From a virus, in IMG/VR virus record IMGVR_UViG_3300005466_000011, positions 1-54,309 of that record: 54,309 bases of DNA. One strand, written 5' to 3'. Below the pieces are notes generated by a model. The model saw only the letters and a program-made list of their open reading frames with translations. It ran no database searches and was not told where the DNA came from. Made by a program: the position numbers and the translations under genes. Of this stretch, positions 23,754-33,500 are shown piece by piece (the first letter of the stretch is position 1; each line of letters starts with the position of its first letter).

Positions 23754-25556
23754 ATGGCAAAAACTACCGTCCTGACGGATGGTTCCTTTGATTTTAGTGG
23801 CGGAGTCGATTCGAGCCTCGTAACTACGATTCGATCAGACGTGATTCCGCACGGGCTGCGGCGGGATCAACTCGCTTGGCTCATCAATGGAGTTGTTCGC
23901 GATGGCACGATCAGCCAGCGCACCGGAATAGTTCAATTAGTCCCCCGAATCACTCCAGACGGGCTTTACCAGGGCGGGATCATGTACGATCCAGTTGGGG
24001 CTAACCCCTGGCTGCTCGTAATGATTTCGGGGCACATTTACCAAGTCCTGCTCGAGGCTCCGTTCACCGTTACTGATCTCTCCGTGAAGTACGGCGAGTT
24101 TCATCCGGCCGGAGTCGATCAAGCTTTCTTCGTCCAAGCCGAACAGTTTGTAGTGATCCAAGCTGGCGACGGCACAACCCTCCCGATCATCTATGACGGA
24201 GTTGGGTTGCGCCGCAGCAACGGGATCCTGGGCGTAGGCAACATGAATAACGAGCTCCCGGCCGCGTTCATGATGGTCTATTACGCTCAACGCATTTGGT
24301 ACGCGCAGGGCAGATCCTACAGCGCTGGCGATATCGTTGGCGGCCCATCAGGCACCCCGGCTTACAACCGGCTCGATTCAGTTGTTCACGTTACTGAGAA
24401 TCCCCTGGCAGTTGGCGGAGACGGTTTCCGGCTGCCGACTACGGCCGGGACAATCCGCGCACTGGCCTACTCTGCCAACCTCGATACCGCTTTAGGCCAG
24501 GGCCCTCTTTACATCTTCACGCGCAAGCAGGTTTATGCGCTCTCTGTGCCGGTCACTCGAGCGGACTGGATTGCGGCAACTCCCGCTAATCAGCCACTGC
24601 AGACCGTTGCGCAGTTCAACAATGGAGCCGTGAGCGATCGCGGAATAACGCACGTCAACGGCGATTTGTTTTACCAGTCGCTGGATCCGGCGATCCGCTC
24701 TTTCTTTCTGGCGCTCCGCTACTTCAAGCAATGGGGCAACAAGAGCGCCTCGAACAATATCAAGAGGGCTCTGCAGGCTACCAATCGAGCGCTCATGCGG
24801 TTTTCCAGCGGCATCTATTTCGATAACCGGATGCTGCAGCTAATCCTCCCCGAGCAAAGTACTCGAGGCGTCATTCATAAATGCGTGGCGGCGCTCGATT
24901 TTGAGATCATCTCCTCGCTGCAGGATGACCCGGGAGATCAGCCGGCTTGGGATGGAGTTTTTGACGGGCTTGATCACCTGCAGGTTTTTGCCGGAGATTT
25001 CGGAGGGCTTGAGCGCGCTTTCTCCGTGAACGTCTCGAGAGTCGATCAGTCGATCGAAGTTTGGGAGCTCACAACTACCTCGCGCACGGATTTTACGCCG
25101 GTCATCAGCAGCGAGGAGCGCCGCGTATCGTGGATAATCGAAACGCCTGCCTTTACCTGGGGCAAAGAGTTTGAGCTTAAAGAGCTCGTTGGCGGAGAGA
25201 TTTGGGTAGATAAGATTTTTGGCACCGTGCTCCTCTCCATCGATTACCGGGAGGACGCTGATCCGTGCTGGCACAAATGGATCGAAAACCAAGTTTGCGT
25301 GGCGCGCAACTGCCAGGAGGATTTGAGCAACCCCAATTGCTACCCTCCGCCCAACTATCGGGAGGGCTACAAATGGACAGTGACGCTCCCTAAACCGGCT
25401 CCGGTTTGCTCTCCCGGCCAGAACCGGCCGTCAACGGTTGCTTACCAGCATCAAATCAGGCTCACGATCAAAGGCTGGATGAGGATCCGCGGGATCGTGC
25501 TGTATGCTGAGCTCAAAGAGAAATCGCTCTACGAGGGGCTAAACTGCGATCAATGA
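23754..25556 (+). CDS. Tail/neck structural protein (propeller-like, P22 gp10 or T7 gp12 type)
   Basis: This 600-residue beta-rich protein opens with FDFSGGVDSSLV and an early DQLAWLINGVVRDGTISQRT, reminiscent of tail stabilisation or nozzle proteins that bind gene products through an N-terminal GG-containing arm and then form a propeller. Regular strand pairs with YQV/YAL-type edges run through residues 60-450. Four cysteines cluster late (CVARNCQED and CYPPPNY). It precedes an adhesin-like gene and a neck-type gene. The function is inferred from pattern and place. Confidence 0.6.
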   Translation: MAKTTVLTDGSFDFSGGVDSSLVTTIRSDVIPHGLRRDQLAWLINGVVRDGTISQRTGIVQLVPRITPDGLYQGGIMYDPVGANPWLLVMISGHIYQVLLEAPFTVTDLSVKYGEFHPAGVDQAFFVQAEQFVVIQAGDGTTLPIIYDGVGLRRSNGILGVGNMNNELPAAFMMVYYAQRIWYAQGRSYSAGDIVGGPSGTPAYNRLDSVVHVTENPLAVGGDGFRLPTTAGTIRALAYSANLDTALGQGPLYIFTRKQVYALSVPVTRADWIAATPANQPLQTVAQFNNGAVSDRGITHVNGDLFYQSLDPAIRSFFLALRYFKQWGNKSASNNIKRALQATNRALMRFSSGIYFDNRMLQLILPEQSTRGVIHKCVAALDFEIISSLQDDPGDQPAWDGVFDGLDHLQVFAGDFGGLERAFSVNVSRVDQSIEVWELTTTSRTDFTPVISSEERRVSWIIETPAFTWGKEFELKELVGGEIWVDKIFGTVLLSIDYREDADPCWHKWIENQVCVARNCQEDLSNPNCYPPPNYREGYKWTVTLPKPAPVCSPGQNRPSTVAYQHQIRLTIKGWMRIRGIVLYAELKEKSLYEGLNCDQ

Positions 25557-25557
25557 T

Positions 25558-27543
25558 ATGCCGATCATCCCCTGTCAGACTAAGATTACCTGCGAAGGGA
25601 TCGACACTCCGTTTAGTAATTTCTCCTCTGAAGCTCCGGACCTGTTCGACTTCCGCGCCTTTGCCTGGACGTTTTGGAATCCCAACTTTCCCCTGCCACC
25701 GGACTTGACCGGCCGGGATACTGGCGATCTGCCGATTTATTGGGCGGAGGGATGCCAAACGGTTTGTGTTTCGCTCACCTCGCAGGAGGAGGCAAACGTC
25801 TGTGCGCGCAGGCAGTCTTACCTCTGCGGCCGCAGCAACGAGGGCGGAGATGGAGTGGTACCGGCGCTCTTTTCCAATGCGGCGCAGACCTGCTCAGCGA
25901 TTTGCGCCAGCGGCGCGCCTTTCAGTTATACAGTTCCGGCCGGATGGTTTACGACAACCTCTCAGAGCCTCTCTGATCAGATTGCCAGGACTTACGCGTG
26001 CGCGATCGCCAATGCGCAGATGATCTGCCTCTCGAACCTTTCCCAAGGGTGTCGAAACGTGGCGTATGCGGAGTTTATCGCGGTCACCAGGGGCACGGGC
26101 CCATTTGTTTTCAGCCTGATCGGTGGCACTCTGCCGCCTGGGCTCACCCTGGCTCAGTTCGATTCAACGAGCGCACTGCTCTCCGGCACTCCGACAACGG
26201 CCGGCAACTTCACTTTTCAGGTTAGAGCGCGCAACTCTTCCGGCCAGCAAACAGCCAGGACTTACACGGTGGCGATCCTGGGCATCACAAACTTTGCCTC
26301 CGCGCCAACGGTCACCAAGGGATCCGCTTACAGCTTCCAACTCGCGGCCAGTGGCGGGACACCTCCGTATGTGTTCAGCGTGGCGGCCGGCTCTCTGCCT
26401 GCAGGACTGACTCTGAGCACGACTGGCCTTATTTCGGGCACGCCGACAACGGCAGGCACCAGTAATTTTGTTTTGGAGGTTCACGACGCGACTACAGGCG
26501 GAGCTCGCTGCCAGTTGGTGGCGTCGCTGGTGACGCAAAATAACGCAGTCTGCCCAACGCAACTCCTGCAAGTGAACCTTGGCGCAAATAATTCCGGAAT
26601 GGCTGCCTACTGCGGACTGACCGGGATGATCGCGCACCCCAACAAGGTCTATATTAAAGTTGGCCCTCCGTTTGACGAATTTCGCGTTTACGATGCCGAT
26701 ACTCAAACTCAGTACGCCAGTTTCAGCATGCCCAATCCTGGCTTTTCGAGCATCGGGAGCTCAGCCTATGCCGCGGGTACGGATAAGCTCTTTGTCGAAA
26801 TCGATGATTTCTTTACCGGCACGCGTTACCTGCAGATCATTAACACTGCGACTGATGCTTTGGGCACAACGATCAGCGATGGCCCACTTGGCGATGTTCA
26901 CGGCTATTACGCGCTCAGATACAGCGCGGCTTTGGATCGAGTGATCATGCTTGGCGACAATGCCGGAGGCACAAACGCTTTTACCGATGCCCTGATCCTC
27001 AATCCGCACACCAACCTCTTTACGCGGTTCATTTGCACCGTTGTCCCTGGCGCTGGCAACGAGGTAGCCAATGACATTGAGTATTGCCCTGACAACAATC
27101 GGCTGTATGTGGGCTGCCAAACTAACGGAGGGGTAGGCACGATCCGCGGGTATGACGCCACCACGCACGCGCTAACCTCATCGGTTTCCCTTGGGAATTA
27201 TCTCCCTGGCGCACTCGTTTGGAATCCAGACAAGAGCCGCCTGTATATTTACACTCGAGACTCTTTCACCGGAGATTGTGCAATTTACGTTTACGATCCC
27301 GCGACGGACACGGTTGAAACGAGCGTTAGCCTTGGAAACTTGAGCACAATTTCACGCCGGATCGCCTATTGGACAAACAAAGCCCTGATCGCCGCTCCTA
27401 CTGCCAACCGCATTTATTTCTTTGACCCTGAAACCAATACCCTCCTCTGCTCCCTGGCGGTCACCACTGGATTTGATCCCTTGGGAGTTGGCGGAGATCG
27501 TTTATTCGTCTCTTTTGGGGCTTTCTTAACCGTCTACAACTGA
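25558..27543 (+). CDS. Tail adhesin with two putative Ig (He_PIG) domains and a C-terminal beta-propeller
   Basis: Residues 1-170 of 661 are cysteine-rich and unassigned. Residues about 175-245 and 250-330 are two He_PIG-type Ig repeats: LPPGLTL, LLSGTPTTAGNFTF, and LPAGLTL, LISGTPTTAG in the second. Residues about 340-661 contain repeated YVTN-like blades (PDNNRLYVGC, PDKSRLYIYTRDS, NRIYFFDPETNTL), a likely seven-bladed propeller. Such combinations occur in surface adhesins. With the fibre at 19677 it may give the phage a second receptor-binding or decoration protein. Confidence 0.75.
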   Translation: MPIIPCQTKITCEGIDTPFSNFSSEAPDLFDFRAFAWTFWNPNFPLPPDLTGRDTGDLPIYWAEGCQTVCVSLTSQEEANVCARRQSYLCGRSNEGGDGVVPALFSNAAQTCSAICASGAPFSYTVPAGWFTTTSQSLSDQIARTYACAIANAQMICLSNLSQGCRNVAYAEFIAVTRGTGPFVFSLIGGTLPPGLTLAQFDSTSALLSGTPTTAGNFTFQVRARNSSGQQTARTYTVAILGITNFASAPTVTKGSAYSFQLAASGGTPPYVFSVAAGSLPAGLTLSTTGLISGTPTTAGTSNFVLEVHDATTGGARCQLVASLVTQNNAVCPTQLLQVNLGANNSGMAAYCGLTGMIAHPNKVYIKVGPPFDEFRVYDADTQTQYASFSMPNPGFSSIGSSAYAAGTDKLFVEIDDFFTGTRYLQIINTATDALGTTISDGPLGDVHGYYALRYSAALDRVIMLGDNAGGTNAFTDALILNPHTNLFTRFICTVVPGAGNEVANDIEYCPDNNRLYVGCQTNGGVGTIRGYDATTHALTSSVSLGNYLPGALVWNPDKSRLYIYTRDSFTGDCAIYVYDPATDTVETSVSLGNLSTISRRIAYWTNKALIAAPTANRIYFFDPETNTLLCSLAVTTGFDPLGVGGDRLFVSFGAFLTVYN

Positions 27544-27586
27544 GTTTTAGTTGCCAAACCAAGCGAAAGAGGAGTAATAGACCGAT

Positions 27587-28636
27587 ATGCCGAACCGCCC
27601 CACTGCAGGACTCGCCAGGAATAGTTCACTTCCCGGCGTGATCGGGCTCTGCGCGGCGGATATCTCCCGGGTGTTCGCTTTCATCAATGAGGCTCAAGAA
27701 AAGTTGGTTACTGATCCCCTGACTCCGGATGAGGGATGGTGGGGAGGCTCTGCAGTCATGGCCTTTACGGTTGTGCCGTCCAACGGTCACGCCTATATCA
27801 TCACGCCTCGAGAGGTGGCGCGGCCAGTGGCCTTTGACGTCTGTAACCGGCCGATCGGAATGCGCAATCAGCTTTGGGAGTACCTCGAATTTGGCACCGG
27901 CTTGCATCCTCGAGGCTGCGGCGCTAACTGCCAGAGCGGGTGTACTGGCAGCACGCAAGCTTTCGAGCGGGATCCGGTTCCGTGCCTTAACCCCGTGCCC
28001 ACTGTGCCTCAGGTTATCCGGCTCTACTTCACTAACGCGGCCGATGCTGGCCGGAGGGTGGCGATCGGTGGCACGGATCAAAACGGGATGCCCATTTATG
28101 GAGTCGACCCGCTCACTCAGACGGCGACTCCTGGCGAGGTGATCTATCTGGCTGGGCCATTTGCTGACTCCTCTAACCTGATCGTCCCAACGAGCTTTAC
28201 GAAAGAGGTAACGCTTGGGCAGGTTCAATTTTTCACTGTCGACTCGAGCGGTAATCAAACGCTGCTGAGCACGATGCAGCCGGGAGAGACTACAGCCAGC
28301 TATCGCCGGTACTTATTGGACGGATTGCCGCAAACTTGCTGCAACACTCCGGCCGGCAGTGTGCAGGTTTCAGCCTTTTGCCGGCTCGATTTTATCCCGG
28401 TCCAAAACGATCAGGATCCTCTTTTGATTCAGAGCATCCCGGCTCTGATCGAAGAATGCCAGAGCATCCGTTATTCTCGGATGGATGCCAGCCAAGCTCC
28501 GGCCCTCGAGAAAAAGCACCACGATAAAGCGCTCTCACTTCTTAACGGCCAGTTGGATCACTACCAGGGGAAGATAACGCCAGCCGTGCGAGTCTCCCTC
28601 TTTGGCAGTGACCGGCTCCGGCCGCAACCGATTTAG
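27587..28636 (+). CDS. Neck/tail-tube structural protein, 349 aa
   Basis: The start has AGAGGAG upstream. The N-terminal pattern CAADISRVFAFINEAQEKLV looks like the helix that opens head-tail adaptor proteins (gp4/gp11-like). The rest is beta-rich with several cysteines, including CGANCQSGCTG. A helical C-terminus (ALEKKHHDKALSLLNGQLDH) follows. The position after the propeller protein suggests a head-completion or tail-tube role; confidence in the exact identity is low. Confidence 0.55.
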   Translation: MPNRPTAGLARNSSLPGVIGLCAADISRVFAFINEAQEKLVTDPLTPDEGWWGGSAVMAFTVVPSNGHAYIITPREVARPVAFDVCNRPIGMRNQLWEYLEFGTGLHPRGCGANCQSGCTGSTQAFERDPVPCLNPVPTVPQVIRLYFTNAADAGRRVAIGGTDQNGMPIYGVDPLTQTATPGEVIYLAGPFADSSNLIVPTSFTKEVTLGQVQFFTVDSSGNQTLLSTMQPGETTASYRRYLLDGLPQTCCNTPAGSVQVSAFCRLDFIPVQNDQDPLLIQSIPALIEECQSIRYSRMDASQAPALEKKHHDKALSLLNGQLDHYQGKITPAVRVSLFGSDRLRPQPI

Positions 28637-28642
28637 AGCGCC

Positions 28643-29671
28643 ATGCCAGCTACTTATACGCAGCCAACGGGTTTTCAGGGTGACGTGATCAATGGTTCGA
28701 GTTTACCCGGGTACACTGCCCCTCGCGTCAATTACTCTACGCCGCGATCAGCTTTCGACGTTTCGACGCCAGCCGGAGTGAGCGCCGTAACGCAGTACAT
28801 CAATCAGCTTAACCGCCAGGGCCAGCAAGCAGCGTTGCGCGCCAGGATCCCCGGGGCTCAGGGGCTCGAAGATCAGAGCTCGAGGAACATCGGATCGGAG
28901 TTGCGCGGGGAAGTGGCACCGGACGTGATCCGGCTCCTGGGCCAGCAAGCGGCAGAGCGCGGCGCGAGGACTGGCCAGGGCTCCGGAGGGCCAAATGAGA
29001 TGGCTGCTTACCTGCAGGCGCTGGGCTTGACCAGCATCGGGCAACAGCGCCAGGGCCAAACTGATTTGACGGCCGCTTACGGCCGCAACCCCGCGGCTCC
29101 GCTCTTCGACCCAACTACGCAGTTAATCACGCCTTACCAGCAAGGCAGCTTGCACCTGCAGGCGCAGGAGGCAGAGGATCGCACGCGGTTACAGCAGGAG
29201 CAGCTTGCAGTTGAGCGCGCCAGAATCGCGGCCGGCGCTGATGCTGCAGCCTCGAGGTATGCATCAGCTTCCGGAGGCGGAGGCGCTGGCGGCCGTCCAT
29301 CAGGCACCAGCTTTCATCCGTCCATGGAAGGCTTTGGGGGTGAGTTTGTGGGCTACTCTCCCAACGCCAATACGCAACTCGGGCTCACGATTCCGACTGA
29401 GCCTTACGGAATCAATTCTTGGTGGCAGCCGAACTACGCCAACCAGACGGGCACAGGTACCGGCAGTTACTACGCCGGGAGCACAAGCGGGTACCAGCAG
29501 CGCGGCGATCTTGAGAATGACTTTTGGGATCCGTTGCTCTCGGGCACGACTACCGGCGACGGTTACGGAGGACTCCCTGGCAACGATTTCGTTTCAAACG
29601 GGTTTGTCGGCAGCAATGCCGGTCCTGTCGACATACAGCCGAACATTGAGGGCGAATTTTTCGGAGGCTAA
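28643..29671 (+). CDS. Internal virion-type protein, Gly/Gln-rich, 342 aa
   Basis: A Gln/Ala/Arg-rich helical centre (LHLQAQEAEDRTRLQQEQLA) is followed by a Gly/Ser/Tyr-rich tail with little hydrophobic core. Such proteins precede the giant ejection protein in podovirus genomes. The protein is probably packed in the virion and ejected with DNA. No catalytic motif was seen. Confidence 0.55.
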   Translation: MPATYTQPTGFQGDVINGSSLPGYTAPRVNYSTPRSAFDVSTPAGVSAVTQYINQLNRQGQQAALRARIPGAQGLEDQSSRNIGSELRGEVAPDVIRLLGQQAAERGARTGQGSGGPNEMAAYLQALGLTSIGQQRQGQTDLTAAYGRNPAAPLFDPTTQLITPYQQGSLHLQAQEAEDRTRLQQEQLAVERARIAAGADAAASRYASASGGGGAGGRPSGTSFHPSMEGFGGEFVGYSPNANTQLGLTIPTEPYGINSWWQPNYANQTGTGTGSYYAGSTSGYQQRGDLENDFWDPLLSGTTTGDGYGGLPGNDFVSNGFVGSNAGPVDIQPNIEGEFFGG

Positions 29672-29674
29672 CCC

Positions 29675-30508
29675 ATGGACGAAGAAAACGAGCAGGATTT
29701 ACCCGATTACTCTCCGGAGGAGGGTCAAGATGAACGAGAGCCGGCGATGTTGCCCACGTCTGCTCCCGCCCCCGCGGCTGCTCAACTAAGCGCGCCTGTC
29801 ATAGCGCGAGCGGCCGCCCCTTCTCCGATTGCCCCCAATGGCGCTGGCACTGCTGTGTACTCCCCCGAGCAGCAGGCCAGCGCCGCTTTTTGGCGCAAGA
29901 TGAATTATGAGTTGCAGGGGCAACCCCTGGCAGAGGCTGAGCAAGCGCTTTCGGCCGCACTCAAGTTTCAGGCGATCCGCGGATATCAAAAGGATTTGGA
30001 AAACGGCAAGAGCCCTGGCGAGGCGCTCTCCCGATGGGCTCCAATGATGTTCACGGCTCCCAAGTCCTCAAACCTGGGCAACGCAGCATCGATGGTGCGC
30101 GCTACCCGTGCGCCTGCGCCCATGGTCCGGACGGCCGGAGGACAGATTTTTCAGATTCCGCCAGGAGGTGGCGCAGCAACGGCCCTGACTCCGGCTCCGG
30201 TTCGCCCTCCCCGCACGGATCCTTTCGCGCTCAAAGCTTTTGAGCTCAAGCTCAAGCAGATTGAGAAGCTGCAAGGGGATCTCGAGGTAGAACCGGCCGG
30301 CAAAGGGCGCGAGGATATTTTGAAGAGAATCGATGTAGCTCAGCGCGAGGCAGACGCTCTCCGCCCAAGCCCTGTAGCTACGGCTCCAACTGCTCCGGCC
30401 GCTCCTGCAGGCGGAGGGAATGAAGTGTTACGGTTGACAAAGAGCGGCCGAAAGGCTGTCTTTGACTCCGCAACAAAGAAATTCCTCCGTTATGCCGATA
30501 CAAGATGA
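29675..30508 (+). CDS. Ala/Pro-rich virion-type protein, 277 aa
   Basis: ATG 29675 has GGAGG 9 bases upstream. The first 65 residues are acidic then Ala/Pro-rich. Residues about 65-125 form a folded helical part (EQQASAAFWRKMNYELQGQP, then AALKFQAIRGYQKDLENG). The rest is Pro/Ala linker with one charged helix (FALKAFELKLKQIEKLQGDL). The C-terminus (LRLTKSGRKAVFDSATKKFL) overlaps the start of the giant gene by 17 bases. An internal virion role is likely. Confidence 0.55.
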   Translation: MDEENEQDLPDYSPEEGQDEREPAMLPTSAPAPAAAQLSAPVIARAAAPSPIAPNGAGTAVYSPEQQASAAFWRKMNYELQGQPLAEAEQALSAALKFQAIRGYQKDLENGKSPGEALSRWAPMMFTAPKSSNLGNAASMVRATRAPAPMVRTAGGQIFQIPPGGGAATALTPAPVRPPRTDPFALKAFELKLKQIEKLQGDLEVEPAGKGREDILKRIDVAQREADALRPSPVATAPTAPAAPAGGGNEVLRLTKSGRKAVFDSATKKFLRYADTR

Positions 30509-33500
30509 AGCGCCGCCAACCTGGGAAAACTCTCAAGAGCTAGCCGATGACAGTGCGCCTCCTTCATGGGAGGACACCTCTGAATACGTAGAGCCCTCCT
30601 CTGAGCCCATCCGGCCGCAACGGGTTCGCTCCGCCATAAACCAGACGATTCAAGCGGTTTATCGGCCGCTCGATCTGCTCACAAATCCCGCCGTAGTCGC
30701 CGGTTCACAGATGGGCCAGGAGCGCGCCAAGCGAGCCAGGGAGGCGCAGATGGGTGTAGTTGCTCCCGGCTCTTTCTTCCCTGTGCCTCAGCCGCTCGCG
30801 GAGCCCACTCCGGAGGACAGAGCGGCAGGCTCTGAGCTTGTCCGATCGATTACTTCCGTGCCTGGGCGAGTACTGGCAGCCGGAGCTCGCACCGTGCGCG
30901 ACGTGCTTAGCCCCTCAACTTACCTGCCGGAGGATATGAAAGCGCCTCCGCCTTTTGTGATCAACACTCGAGGCGAGCAGCCGGAGCTCCGCCAGATGAC
31001 GCGAGCGGAAGAGGCAACGCGGGATCCCCTGCAGGGCCCTCGAGCGCTGATCCCGGTTCGAGGCACGCAGCTTGAGCCGGAGGGGAGCGAAGGCGCACAA
31101 CTGCTCTCAGGACTGAGCACGCCGGACAATATCGGAATCATCGCGGCCGGAGGTGCAAGCAAGATTGCCGGCATGGCGCTGCTCTTCAGTATGGCCCCCG
31201 GCATCTATGAGGACGTGAAGCGGATCGCCTCGAGCGATGTTCCCCTCGAGCAGAAACGCCAATCGATCAACAATTTGCTGATCCCTCTTGTCCTGGGAGC
31301 AAAAGGCGCTTACGAGCGGCCGATCCCTGAGACTCCTCAACTTGTGGGCCCTCCCGCCATGGGTTCGACGTTGCGCACCCCTGGCGGGTTCTATCCGGAA
31401 GGACGATCGGCTGAGCTTGTTGGCCCTCCGGTAACGGATCGATTTCGACGGCCGGAAGTCCCTGGCACGCCGGCCGAAACCCGGATGACGGCCAAAGAAG
31501 AGGTGCGCGCCGCCAATGCTCGCACCAAAGCAGAGATCAAGGCGCTCTTCCCGCAACTCACCAACGAGCAGGCGCGAGATCTGGCGATTCAAGTTTGGGG
31601 TACAGCCGGGGATTTTGGCGTTGTCGTTTCTCCGACCATCCCGCGGCCGGAGCCCATCGCTGATCGTCCTGAGATTGTGCGGCCGCCAGGAGCGCCGCCG
31701 CCGTCTGATTTCGAAGTTGAGCAGGCAGCGCGCATAGCAGAAGAGCAGCGAGTAGCTCAGCAGCGCCGCGATTACATCGATCAGATGGTGATCACGCAGC
31801 AACGGGAGCTCGATAAAGCTCTCGAGGCTGGGGATAAGATTGCGGAGCGCAATGCGGCTCAGAGGCTGATGGAGTTAAAGCGCGCACGCGATTTCCCGCC
31901 AGCGCCGGCAAAGGGCCCCATTGTGCCTAAACCGCCGTTGCCTAATCTCCCTCGAGGAACATTTAGGCCGGAGGTTCCTGGCACGGCAGCGGAGCCCTAT
32001 GAGACTGTGCTTGCGACTATACGAAAGGCCGGAGCCAGGACTCGAAAGCAGATTCAAGCGCTATTCCCTGAGCGGCGCTTGAAAAACGAGGAGGCTGCCG
32101 ATCTCCGTGATGCTGCTTGGGGTGCACAACCTCAGCCAGAGCCTCCGGCTGCAGCGCCTGAGCCCACGGCTGCCGCTCCCAAATGGGAGGAAACAACTGA
32201 GCCGCCAAAGGGTGGCGAGGAGCCTCTGCCACCGGAAGAGCCAACGGGTACAACTGTGCCCAAGCCTCCGACTCCGCCAACGCCTGCCGGAGAGGGCGCT
32301 GTAAAAAGTGTGCCCACGCCTCCGGCTGACGTCGATTACACCGATCTCGAGCAGGCAAACAAACTCAGCGGCCAGGAATTGGTTGATCTGGTTCGCAGCA
32401 AAGGCTCCGGAATAACAGAGGCATCCTATGAGTTGGGCGCAAAGCTCACTCCGGAAACCAGGGCCAAAGCGCGCCAGTACGAAGAGGCTGCCAATGCCGA
32501 AACAATGGCTGTGCTCCAAGAGGCTCAGAAACTGGCACCTCGCAGCCTCGAGCGGCTCAAAGCTTCTGAGGGAGCTTTCGCTATGCAGCAAAAGAAGCAG
32601 CTTTTCAATGAGGCTGGCCGGTTCTATGACGCAATACAGGACGTCAAGAACGGCAAGGATCTGGCGCAGGCTGCAGTTGAGCATGGAGTAAAGGAAACGG
32701 ACCTGCGCAGGGTGGCAGAAGCGGCTCCGGCTGAGGCGGCCGCGACGCTCACACCCAAGCCAGGAATGACGCGCCTTTATCACGGTGAAGGAGCCGCGGA
32801 GGGCGCTGGCGCTGGCGGAGGTTGGTTTACGGAGAATCCGGAGTACGCGGCGCAGTTTGGAAAAGTTACTTTTGTCGACGTGCCTAAAGAGGTTGCCGAC
32901 GCGGCGCGCCAAGCAGCACGAAATACCGGTACTGGCGGCCCTCATTTCATCCTCCCCGATGAATACGTAAAGCAGGCTCAGCCAATGGCGACGCAGCCAG
33001 GGCCCAAGACGTTTGACGTTACTCCGGAAGAGCCTCCCAAGCCGGAAACTCCAGCCGCTCCGGCTGGCCCTGATCCGCTCGATAAGGTTACGCTCGCCAT
33101 GCTGCCCCTAAAGCAGTGGATGAAGGTAACCAAAACCGATCAGCTTCCAACGGGTTACGAGTTTACGATGATGGCAAAGCGCCTGGGAGTGAAGCGCGAT
33201 CGCAAAGCTGTCCTCGAGGCACTCCACAACGAGAAACGCCTGCGCGAAATCTTCAAGCCTTTCGAGCAACCCAAGACGGCCGCTACGGCTGAAGCTCCAA
33301 CGCCAGCGCCTGCCGCTCTGGCCGGCAAAACCCTGAAAGGCACCTACCTGAGGGACTTTCCGGAGGGTACCAAAATCCAGCGCGGAAACGAGACGCTCAC
33401 GATCATCAAGCAGAAGAAAAATTCAACGATGGTTGGCACGGCCGGAGATCCGACTGGTTATGAGATGAGTTGGAGCGCTGATGGTGGCAACTGGGAAAAA

